Of a stretch of 64,000 bases of DNA, positions 40,301-47,409 are shown one piece after another. The stretch spans positions 248,001 through 312,000 of the forward strand of contig NZ_AJYD02000038.1 of NCBI RefSeq assembly GCF_000286835.2, read 5' to 3'. Positions within the stretch are counted from its first letter, which is position 1; each line of letters opens with the position of its first letter. The notes under the pieces are model-generated. The model saw only the letters and a program-made list of their open reading frames with translations, was not told the origin of the DNA and searched no databases. This stretch comes from Enterovibrio norvegicus FF-33 (GTDB taxonomy: Bacteria; Pseudomonadota; Gammaproteobacteria; Enterobacterales; Vibrionaceae). The position numbers and the translations under genes were made by a program.

Positions 40301-43300
40301 TCGTAACGCGCTTCCAAAGCCCGAAGCAAAAACACGTTATTCTGCGCCACAAAATGATACAGAGCTTCGGTTAGCAAACATCGTAGAAGGCATTCTCAAG
40401 CGAGACAACGTTAGTCGAGATGATAATTTCTTCTTAATTGGCGGTCATTCTCTATCCGCAACACGACTAATGGCTAACGTGCGTGAACAGTGGAAAGTTG
40501 ATCTTCCCCTGCGTGATATTTTTGCTTCTCCCCTTATTAAAGAGCTTGCGTTAATAATATCAAATAGCGCTCCATCCGCTTATTCAAACCCTGTTACAAA
40601 AACAGAAAACACCCATAAACCGTTGTCATTTGGGCAACATCGTATGTGGCTTATCGACAAAATCGACCATACAAAAGGTCGTTACAATATTCATACAAAT
40701 TTGCACATCCAAGGCTCGATTGATTATCTGGCGCTTGAGAAAGCGATCAATATAACCATCATGCGCCATGAAATCATTAGAACGACCTACTCTTCTGATG
40801 GTCATTCGGTGAGTACTTCGGTATCCCAGAATGTGGACCTCGACATTGTGCATTTCGACCACCAGGAACTTTCTATAACCGAGAAAGAATCTGCATTAGC
40901 TTCGCTTACTCAAGAAATGAGTCATTTCCCATTCGATTTGAGCAAAGACTTGCTGCTGCGCGCTCATCTCATAAAGCAAGATGCCAACAATCATATTTTG
41001 CTACTCACCATGCACCACATTGCGTCTGATGGCTGGTCTCTTGCGGTGCTCACTCATGAACTTAGTACCTTGTATCGTGACTTAACAAGCGGCAATTCCC
41101 CTTCCCTGCCCCCTATGGATATTCAATATTCAGACTATGCAACATGGCAGCGAGATTTTGAAAAAACCGACGCTTTTCAGCAGCAGAAACTTTTTTGGAC
41201 GAGTGCGCTGGAAGGGCTCCCTGAATGTCACCAACTGCCGTTGGACTGCCATAGACCCGCGATTCAATCGTACAAAGGCGCTAGGACTACACAATACCTG
41301 AGTCCATCGTTAACAAGCGCACTTAAATCGCTCTCAATGGAGACAGGAACAACGCTATTCATGGTTTTTCAAACTGCATTTAGCCTGTTCCTCAGCAAAT
41401 ATTCTAACGAGTCTGACATTGTCATGGGAACGCCTATCGCTAATAGAGAGCAACCCGGCATTGATTCACTGATTGGTTTTTTCGTTAACACTCTGATTGT
41501 ACGCTCGAACATCAATCAATCCGATTCTTTCGAAAACCAGCTACAACAGAATCGAAGTCACTTGCTTGCTGCGTATGCTCACCAACAGTATCCGTTCGAA
41601 CAGCTTGTCGAGGCGTTGTCCCCAACACGTAACCTCAGCCATCATCCCCTGTTTCAAATCATGCTAGTTATGCAAAATCAGGATATTTCGATCCCGACTA
41701 TCGCTGGCTTAGAGATTAAACCACTAGATGTCACTCCCACTACCGCTAAATTTGATCTCTTGCTAGACATTGCGGAAACCGAAGACAGCCTGAGACTCCA
41801 CTGGGATTTCGACGCTGATCTGTTTACACACGAAACCCTACAACAGATGACTACGCGCTTTGAGAATCTGTTGCACTCAATCGTCGCGCATCGCGAAAAA
41901 CCTCAATGTTTACTGAGCCTTATTAGCCAAGAAGAACAAATAGAAATAGCGCATGAAGCAAGATCGTCGACAGTTTTGAGTCATCTTTCGACCGATACGA
42001 TTGTGACGCGTTTTGAAGCCATGGCACTGAGGTATCCCGAGAATACGGCTATTTCGTATCAAGGGAACGAATGGAATTACCAATCCCTCAATGAACGCGC
42101 TAATCGACTTGCACACCTTTTAAAAGCCAGAGGTGCCAAGGAAGAAGTGAAAATAGTACTCGTCGCAGAACCTTGTTTCGAAATGCTAGTCGCCATTCTC
42201 GCCATCCTAAAAACAGGCGCGGCCTATGTACCCGTTGACCCAAACTCCCCACAAAAACGGGTGCAACATATTCTTTATGATTGCGGCGCAACGATATTGG
42301 TCACAGCAACAAGTCACGATGTCTTGCCAGCAGAAAGTGGCGCGTTAAATCTATTTTCCGAAAACACGCAACTGGCACTTCAAAGCCAGCCTACTACGTT
42401 TTGTTCTCAGGTTAGCCATGACAACTTGGCTTATATCATTTATACGTCTGGATCTACCGGTATTCCCAAGGGTGTTCAGGTTGAACACCGCCAAGTTGTT
42501 CGACTTTTTGACACCACCGAGGCCAAATTTGGTTTCACTGACGACGATGTGTGGACGCTCTTCCATAGTTTTGCTTTCGATTTCTCCGTTTGGGAAATCT
42601 GGGGAGCATTGCTTCATGGTGGAAAACTAGTCGTTGTGCCACCGCTGGTAGCAAGATCTCCAAATGATTTTTGTCAGTTACTAAGCAAAGAAAAAGTCAC
42701 CGTTCTCAACCAAACACCTAGCGCTTTCTATCAGCTTTCTGAAATGGAAAAGAAAACCAATCATCCACTGACACTGCGTTACGTGATTTTTGGTGGAGAG
42801 GCATTGACGTTTAGTGCACTTCAATCATGGATTGAAAGGCACCCTCTCAATCAAACGGCGTTAATCAACATGTACGGCATCACTGAAACGACCGTACACG
42901 TTACTTATAAGTCCTTAACCGCGTCAGACATTCACAATGCACACCGAAGCCTGATTGGACAGCCTATTGATGACCTCTATATCTATATCATGGGCGAGGC
43001 CAATACTATTCAGCCGGTCGGTATTGCTGGGGAAATGTACATAGGCGGTGCTGGCATTACCAGAGGCTATTTAAACAGGGATAGTTTGAACAGAGAGCGT
43101 TTTGTCGAAGACTCCTTTTCACCCGAGCAGACACTTTATCGCTCAGGCGACATTGCGCGCAAATTGCCCAACGGAGAGATTGAATATCTCGGACGCGGAG
43201 ACGAACAAGTAAAAGTTCGAGGTTTCCGCATCGAATTGGGCGAGATAGAACATCAATTGCAAGCCATCGACGATATTTCTGAAGCCGTTGTTGTTCCACA

Positions 43301-44318
43301 TGGTCAGTCATTGGCTGCATTCGTCGTATCTTCATCATCAAGAACGCTGAATGAATACCGCGCCTTGCTTGAACAGCACCTCCCTAACTACATGATACCT
43401 TGCAGTGTGACAGAAATTGACCATATTCCCCTGACAACTAACGGAAAAACAAACAGAGAAGAACTTCTCAACCGACAAGCTCCCGTGATGACGGGGAGTA
43501 AGCATACAAATGCTCAAACCGATACAGAGCGAAAGTTACTCGACATATGGGAGACGCTGCTCGGTGCAACCCGTATTAGCGTCACAGACAATTTCTTTGA
43601 TATTGGTGCTAACTCTTTATTGATCGTTCAGGCACACGCCAAGATTGAATCGACCTTTGCAGGCTCTATTCGAGTAACAGATCTATTCAACCACACCACA
43701 ATTCGAAAACTTGGCCAGTTGATAGACGCCAACAATACCCACATTCAAATCCAACCAACACGGCTTCCAGATTCGTTCTTTTCACCAAGAACTGGGCGAT
43801 CAATGGTCACACTAAAAGCGTCCTACGACATACACACATGGGCAAAATTCATTGCTGCTATGCAACGTTGCGACACCCCTGTTCTTCATGGGCAGGTAGC
43901 CATTTTTGCCTACCTCATTGCCCAAGTGAATAAATGCCACGATGTTAACTTTACCTTCGCTGCGAAAGATGGATTGATCTCGCCGTTCTCGATAGACCTG
44001 TCGAATGCAAAGTCAATTTCGGAAATGGTTGCCAGCACCCAAGCTACGTTGGTGGACGCAGAGAAGTCTCCAAACATCAGCACGTCCGGACATATTGACA
44101 ATAAACACACTCAAATTATTGTTCGAAGCCAGGAAGATAGCCTAAAGCAAGACGTAGAGCAGCATTTTGATTTAATGCTCTCACTACCAGAAGGTGGTGG
44201 TGCAAATGAACTGAGGTTACACGTTAATACAGGCACGCTACGAAAAGACCAAATCAACACACTACTTGCTATGTACTTAAAGCTTTTTGCTTACGTTACC
44301 CACGAGCTAACGGAGTGA
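34395..44318 (+). CDS. Lipopeptide NRPS 2: C-A(Ile)-PCP-C-A(Ser)-PCP-C-A(Thr)-PCP-half C
   Basis: A 3307-residue, three-module synthetase. Each C domain has its catalytic motif (HHIILDG at 138, HHIASDG at 1158 and 2207) and each PCP its serine (980, 2019, 3074). Specificity positions read D-G-F-F-L-G-V-V-F (one from the Ile code), D-V-W-H-F-S-L-I-D (Ser; EntF differs at one position) and D-F-W-N-I-G-M-V-H (exact Thr code). No epimerisation domains, so L residues. The first C domain opens LLPLQEGMLFH, as in D-residue acceptors. Residues 3115-3307 are only the C-terminal lobe of a condensation domain. AAGGA precedes the ATG by 8 nt; the gap to NRPS 1 is 53 bp. Confidence 0.93.
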   Translation: MSGIDKSNVSAILPLLPLQEGMLFHHIAEPDSQLYFEQIRLNISGVLDTRTLQSAWDKVVMNNDALRTVFRWKGIDNPVQVVLKKRELNLDVYDSTLDHPSLLSTLRSPNNICLESTPIQLSVLKHSESSYTIILCFHHIILDGWSSALLLKSLLDVYKTPDATMPLTASTSEIVEGWKKTDSDKATTWWREAVTSAEVNRPLPRSTELTDESKAVQITENKTVLTLPQNTLEAIKTFSEKQSVSAATIFHAVFALTLRFYQNQKNLTFATTVSGRHLSVPHISHTAGLFINTVPFCASLNLEQSFNDWAHHVQGYLADINEHGAFALKDIHGLTSLPQEARMFDSLLVVENYPLDTTIAQGTGFTINTLETDEETDFDLTLAITQLEGFECNLITKKGRFESSFSHSFLAHFSSILERSLQISTAPMKSLSLLSVQPYTLAPSKPEYKKDLISLFKQTVLRFPEKSAVSSNDTSLTYQKLDNISDQIAASLANKGVEKGSIVALRTPQNIDMICAIFGILKAGATYLPLLPDLPAKRSEFMLEDTSAHCCITSDEDKYTSAIPTYKISELIDGSQPAPSLDLNINDIAYIIYSSGSTGIPKGICTPHGAVSSFVTSPTYVDISHDDKVLQLSSYGFDGSIFDIFTTLCNGAELVLVDKETQEDLTALSRHIETAEISVFFVTTALFNALVDVNLSALSQVRKILFGGEKVSVPHVRKAFRSMGPGRLVHVYGPTETTVFATAYAVDTSAQTAGTFPIGKAINTTEAYVIDIDGLPCLPGVPGELYIGGDALAKGYLNRPDLTSRQFIVLPGYQGRLYRTGDEVIASPDSTLTYVCRLDAQVKIRGLRIELGEIHTHLIDITGASEAFVSVVGNDEGNGSIIAYLCQSELSDQNAISQKLAEFLPRYMLPQSYFHLDRLPLTANNKVDIEALPTPNTEQKTSRAQPASATEEKMLEIWKRILAQPNLSVNDDLFRFGANSLAISRASAQIQKHLSKHLDIKTLFATPTVREQSRLLDKKADESDVSDIQPANDLTAFPATPMQEGLFTQSQMLPESTAYNMPLALRLSGNVSPDHIEQSFKGVMKRHPILCSRFKYNASTLFQEVVEPTVHAEWFDSGTLLSDCWRSFVRPFDLTTGPLFRLGIIPEQTSHILLLDIHHIASDGVSLIIILNELLKVLSGEDEQLATPEVCFGDYAHWLTTESQQNKLKEQAEFWEKEIKSLPPRLDFITDHPRPETPSFKGAQVRISLGNTVSNEIDELANASFSANTILFTAFHLVLAKYSQQIEFSSSILCAGRTQHQTENMVGMFNNFLPIAFHCEPNQSIQELLCAQHTRLISVLNNQSYPFHEMVNQWADQEPGRNPIFDSMFIFHNQFAQAETIALNGLTLENLNVPSNNAKLDIKLDIYPSVDNGYQAIFEFSTDLFEIQTIEVMANHFEHVVRNMLANPLTLVNDIALTTTDESNYILSEFNDTQTASSSLLSLKERFEDLVEAQPGAIAISSKDSALTWAAFNRKVNRMAHYLIESGVGPESIVAIQMPRSIDMMVTLFAITKAGGAWLPISVDNPEKRTHYILEDCGASLHLHGEKPANNALCQSVDVTTLDTSRYSTDNPKTAHSPTNLAYVIYTSGSTGEPKGVLIEHHSLVNRLEWMQKKYPLFKSDIVLQKTPYTFDVSVWELIWWSFTGASLHLLGHGEEKEPSKILSVVGEQGITCMHFVPSMLSAFLTALTPKDAKNMKNLKQVFASGEALTYQQACMFQTQLQETNGTKLHNLYGPTEATIDVSYFDCSVANLPNPIPIGKPIDNTTLLILDLHGQPCPIGIAGELFIGGVNLARGYLNKKKLTAERFINNPFGEGRLYKTGDKARWKRCGNIEYLGRLDQQIKIRGQRIETGEIEHELAKVTSACHVGTYLDNNDEISLAAWVVPIDEENDHICAQLRQHVLDALPSYMVPSIFVLMKDMPLTANGKLDRNALPKPEAKTRYSAPQNDTELRLANIVEGILKRDNVSRDDNFFLIGGHSLSATRLMANVREQWKVDLPLRDIFASPLIKELALIISNSAPSAYSNPVTKTENTHKPLSFGQHRMWLIDKIDHTKGRYNIHTNLHIQGSIDYLALEKAINITIMRHEIIRTTYSSDGHSVSTSVSQNVDLDIVHFDHQELSITEKESALASLTQEMSHFPFDLSKDLLLRAHLIKQDANNHILLLTMHHIASDGWSLAVLTHELSTLYRDLTSGNSPSLPPMDIQYSDYATWQRDFEKTDAFQQQKLFWTSALEGLPECHQLPLDCHRPAIQSYKGARTTQYLSPSLTSALKSLSMETGTTLFMVFQTAFSLFLSKYSNESDIVMGTPIANREQPGIDSLIGFFVNTLIVRSNINQSDSFENQLQQNRSHLLAAYAHQQYPFEQLVEALSPTRNLSHHPLFQIMLVMQNQDISIPTIAGLEIKPLDVTPTTAKFDLLLDIAETEDSLRLHWDFDADLFTHETLQQMTTRFENLLHSIVAHREKPQCLLSLISQEEQIEIAHEARSSTVLSHLSTDTIVTRFEAMALRYPENTAISYQGNEWNYQSLNERANRLAHLLKARGAKEEVKIVLVAEPCFEMLVAILAILKTGAAYVPVDPNSPQKRVQHILYDCGATILVTATSHDVLPAESGALNLFSENTQLALQSQPTTFCSQVSHDNLAYIIYTSGSTGIPKGVQVEHRQVVRLFDTTEAKFGFTDDDVWTLFHSFAFDFSVWEIWGALLHGGKLVVVPPLVARSPNDFCQLLSKEKVTVLNQTPSAFYQLSEMEKKTNHPLTLRYVIFGGEALTFSALQSWIERHPLNQTALINMYGITETTVHVTYKSLTASDIHNAHRSLIGQPIDDLYIYIMGEANTIQPVGIAGEMYIGGAGITRGYLNRDSLNRERFVEDSFSPEQTLYRSGDIARKLPNGEIEYLGRGDEQVKVRGFRIELGEIEHQLQAIDDISEAVVVPHGQSLAAFVVSSSSRTLNEYRALLEQHLPNYMIPCSVTEIDHIPLTTNGKTNREELLNRQAPVMTGSKHTNAQTDTERKLLDIWETLLGATRISVTDNFFDIGANSLLIVQAHAKIESTFAGSIRVTDLFNHTTIRKLGQLIDANNTHIQIQPTRLPDSFFSPRTGRSMVTLKASYDIHTWAKFIAAMQRCDTPVLHGQVAIFAYLIAQVNKCHDVNFTFAAKDGLISPFSIDLSNAKSISEMVASTQATLVDAEKSPNISTSGHIDNKHTQIIVRSQEDSLKQDVEQHFDLMLSLPEGGGANELRLHVNTGTLRKDQINTLLAMYLKLFAYVTHELTE
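43740..44315 (+). other. C-terminal half of a condensation domain closing NRPS 2
   Basis: After the Thr PCP about 190 residues resemble only the second lobe of a C domain: a segment like HGQVAIFAYLIAQVNKCHDV (equivalent to LFMVLLAAFKLLLHRY), a latch-like SISEMVASTQATLVDAEKSP and the final FDLMLSLPE...TLLAMYLKLF. The first lobe with HHxxxDG is absent. It may be a relic of a lost module or now serve as a docking surface for the KS protein. Confidence 0.7.
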
Positions 44319-44320
44319 AT

Positions 44321-45574
44321 ATGATGCTAAGCAACAGAGTGATTGTAAGTGTGGGGCTTCTCTCTTCTCAAACCGCGACCGGAAGTTTGTCCTTTGCCAT
44401 CAGTTTGTACCTGTTGGACATAACAAAATCCGTCTCTCTATTTTCGCTAGCTGTCGCACTGTCTTTTGTTCCTTCAGTGGTAATCAGTCTGCTTAGCGGG
44501 GTTTGGGTGGACCGATGGGCAAAGAAACGGGTAATTTGCCTTAGTGATCTCTTCACAGGGCTTTTTACCATTGGCTTTGTACTCACGGTAGATTGGAGTA
44601 CTACGCTAAACGCGCTTCTTTTTTATATCGTCATCATTGCAGCTATTCAGTCTTTGCTAAACCTGAGCTTTAATGCTGCTCTTCCCGAACTATTTGCTGA
44701 ACAAGAACTTCCTGCGGCAAATGGGCTCATCCAATCGGTAACAGCCGTTACACGCATTGTTGCGCCAATCACTGGCGCCTTACTTTATGGATATGTAGAC
44801 CTCTTCACAATCTTCTGTTTATCGGGCGCAACATATTTCGCTTCATCCGCGATCCAGACACAACTTCAAATAAAGAAACAGGTCAATAAAACACCTGCTG
44901 ATGAAATCAGTTATTTTTCTGCACAAAAAGAAGTGTTTTCATATATCAAGGAACATCGCTCCATTCGTTTTTTCTTACTTTATGAAGTTCTACTCAACAG
45001 TATCTACCTTCCATTTATTCTTGTCATGATGCCGTTTGTTACTTACCAAGTTTGGGGCGTTTCACCATTTCAACTGTCGCTGATTGAAGCATCCATTGCT
45101 ATCGGTACTATTTTGGGCGCGGTAATAGCAAGCAGGACATGGATGCAAAAGCGACTAATACGCTACTTCTGTCTATTGCTGATACCACAATCAATGATAC
45201 TTATGGTGTGGGGATACCCATTTGGTGAAGAAAACAACACCATAAACATAACCGCAGTATTCTCAGGACTGCTTTTAATCCTAGCGATCCTAAATACCAT
45301 TCAAAACATACCTGTACTATCACAATTCCAACGAACGGTACCACAACACATGCTTGGCCGCCTTTTCGGGATATTTTTTGCATTCTTAAATCTGGCCGTT
45401 CCTGCAGGAGTTTGGATTTTAGGCAGCATGTTATCAAGAGAGAATTGGCAACAATTCATTATGTTTGGATCCGTCTTTATGATCGGAATATCTCTACTTG
45501 GAAATAAGAACAAAAGTTTTAGATCTTTTGTTAATGAAAACCTTAGCAATACCACCGTGAAAGTAACGGTATAA
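44321..45574 (+). CDS. MFS exporter in the lipopeptide operon
   Basis: A 417-residue major facilitator protein with about twelve hydrophobic helices. The loop 2-3 signature reads SGVWVDRWAKKRVI, close to MefA/EntS-type exporters, and a second copy-like segment is MLGRLFGIFFAF. It most likely exports the lipopeptide or gives self-resistance. CGGAG (44311-44315) fits the ATG at 44321; the GTG at 44315 overlaps that site and the NRPS 2 stop, so I prefer 44321. It is co-transcribed and tightly spaced. Confidence 0.85.
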   Translation: MMLSNRVIVSVGLLSSQTATGSLSFAISLYLLDITKSVSLFSLAVALSFVPSVVISLLSGVWVDRWAKKRVICLSDLFTGLFTIGFVLTVDWSTTLNALLFYIVIIAAIQSLLNLSFNAALPELFAEQELPAANGLIQSVTAVTRIVAPITGALLYGYVDLFTIFCLSGATYFASSAIQTQLQIKKQVNKTPADEISYFSAQKEVFSYIKEHRSIRFFLLYEVLLNSIYLPFILVMMPFVTYQVWGVSPFQLSLIEASIAIGTILGAVIASRTWMQKRLIRYFCLLLIPQSMILMVWGYPFGEENNTINITAVFSGLLLILAILNTIQNIPVLSQFQRTVPQHMLGRLFGIFFAFLNLAVPAGVWILGSMLSRENWQQFIMFGSVFMIGISLLGNKNKSFRSFVNENLSNTTVKVTV

Positions 45575-45607
45575 AAATATTTAAAAACGTGAATCAAAAG
45601 GAACTGT

Positions 45608-46492
45608 ATGAACAACCATATGGAAGCAGAAGCGGCGCCTAGAGACGTGCCGTCGGCGTTCAAAAAGATCTTGAGATCTGTCAGTTGGACTGCCGTACAT
45701 TCAATTATATATTTCGGCGTACTCATACCGCTAATTATGCTTTGGTATAAGGTAATGGGAAACCACGCCCAATATGGTGAGTGGTTTAATAATAATGGCA
45801 TTGTCATGATTGTCGTCAATGACATCATCCAGATAACCCTTTTTTACGGTTTCATCCGTATAGCGAAGAAGGAAAACCTGTTCAAGCGATGCAATTTTGT
45901 GCGTATTGAACCAACCAAAATATACTTAATCATAGCGCTTAGCTTAGCTGCTGCAGTCTTTACACATACGCTTTTCGCATTGCCCTACCTAAAGAGCAAT
46001 TTTGGTGGGTATGAGTCCGTAATGGCATTTTTGGTCGATACGCCAAGCGGGTGGTCATTCTTACTTTTCTTATTAATTGGTTCTTTTTATAAGGAAATAT
46101 TTTTCCGCGGTTTATTGTTCAACGAACTGCGCAGAGGGCTATACCTCCCAGTATGTTATTTGCTGCTTTGTGTCATCTATACCTACTACTTCGAACTCAT
46201 GCGCGATGTTCCACTTATGCTATACGCAGCAGTGGGAACATGCTTATTCACGACGCTTTATCTCTGGACTCGTTCAATGTATTCAGCGGTCATCATGCAG
46301 GTGCTTTCCACCGGTGGTATTTACGTGCTGCGCCACAATGCCATGATTGAGCAATATCATAACGGTTACCACAACACCCTACTGGTCTTTACGTTCTCAA
46401 TCATCATTTTCTGTTTATTCAAACTCCGTGCTCTTTGCCAAACCCCATCGGCATATGAACACGAAGATTTCAAAAAATACGCTAAACAATAA
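45608..46492 (+). CDS. CPBP/Abi-family membrane protein 1 (degenerate motifs)
   Basis: A 294-residue protein with about seven hydrophobic helices. The recognisable CPBP motif 1 is FYKEIFFRGLLFNELRR, where the family has EExxxR; here the first Glu is Lys. The expected motif 2 histidine (F...H) is replaced in VCYLLLCVIYTYYFELM, and no motif 3 His/Asn is evident. Catalysis as an intramembrane protease is therefore doubtful. CPBP proteins near bacteriocin genes act in immunity, which is a plausible role here. AAAGGA precedes the start. Followed 11 bp later by a related gene. Confidence 0.75.
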   Translation: MNNHMEAEAAPRDVPSAFKKILRSVSWTAVHSIIYFGVLIPLIMLWYKVMGNHAQYGEWFNNNGIVMIVVNDIIQITLFYGFIRIAKKENLFKRCNFVRIEPTKIYLIIALSLAAAVFTHTLFALPYLKSNFGGYESVMAFLVDTPSGWSFLLFLLIGSFYKEIFFRGLLFNELRRGLYLPVCYLLLCVIYTYYFELMRDVPLMLYAAVGTCLFTTLYLWTRSMYSAVIMQVLSTGGIYVLRHNAMIEQYHNGYHNTLLVFTFSIIIFCLFKLRALCQTPSAYEHEDFKKYAKQ

Positions 46493-46503
46493 AGGTTATT
46501 ACT

Positions 46504-47352
46504 ATGAGTATGGATACTACAATTGCGTCGACACGCATGGAAGAAAAGACGCAAACAGCATGGGGGAAGGTTATTGGCCTAACCTTAGGCTATCTTGCGG
46601 TTTATGTTGGTTTGGGATACGCGCTGATATTCCTTTTATTCGATGTTTTACTCGATGTAAAACCTCTGCAAGAGGCATTCTACAATCTACCTCTTTTAAC
46701 AGCACTGCTCTATTTTACTTTGTGTGTCATTCTTTCCGACTTATTCTTTCGAGTAAGAGGCAAGAGCCTCATTCAAGCTTGTCAGTTTAGAAAAATTGAT
46801 AAAACCACCATATTCCTGACGGTTTTCGTTGCCGTTTGTATGTCTATATTCACAGTCACTGTCGTCAACTTTAGTAGTGTAAAAGCAACGCTTCCCGAGC
46901 TAGATAATTACATGGCTTGGATCATGGACAAAGAAGCTGCCCCACTATTCCTACTTTTCTCTTTGGCAATAATAGTGCCTTTCGTGGAAGAAATCGTTTT
47001 TCGCGGCGCCGTATACAATGACTTGAAAGATTACAGCAACATCACCGTTGCGATTCTTCTGCAAGCATTAGTTTATGCCGTGATGCAATTTGAGCTCATT
47101 GTTGGGATATATTCTTTTGTATCTTCCGTATTCTACATCATGGTCTATATCTGGTTCCGCTCTCTGTGGGCATCAATTCTAATCCAAGCATCAAGCCTAG
47201 TCTGCGTTATAAGCTGGAGACGCTTTGGACTCAAAGATCAACTTGTCACTTGGGGTGATGACATTATGTACCTCGTGGCGGCACTGGCATTCACATTAAT
47301 GATTACTGGCTATTTTTTCCTATGGAAACACTACAAGCGTAAATATGCATAA
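46504..47352 (+). CDS. CPBP/Abi-family membrane protein 2
   Basis: A 282-residue paralogue-like neighbour of the preceding gene, with similar helix layout. Motif 1 is complete (VEEIVFRGAVYNDLK, Glu-Glu-x3-Arg). The motif 2 position reads ALVYAVMQFELI, with Gln where His is usual, and motif 3 lacks His (ILIQASSLVCVISW). The shared YFELM / QFELI spot suggests both derive from one ancestor. Possible roles are self-immunity, membrane protection, or maturation of the acyl-D-Asn product if some activity remains. AAAGG lies before the start. Confidence 0.75.
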   Translation: MSMDTTIASTRMEEKTQTAWGKVIGLTLGYLAVYVGLGYALIFLLFDVLLDVKPLQEAFYNLPLLTALLYFTLCVILSDLFFRVRGKSLIQACQFRKIDKTTIFLTVFVAVCMSIFTVTVVNFSSVKATLPELDNYMAWIMDKEAAPLFLLFSLAIIVPFVEEIVFRGAVYNDLKDYSNITVAILLQALVYAVMQFELIVGIYSFVSSVFYIMVYIWFRSLWASILIQASSLVCVISWRRFGLKDQLVTWGDDIMYLVAALAFTLMITGYFFLWKHYKRKYA

Positions 47353-47409
47353 CATCTGGCTTTAAAAATAGCACTCCCCCTAGGATAAGTTGTCACTAAA
47401 GGTTTTAAA

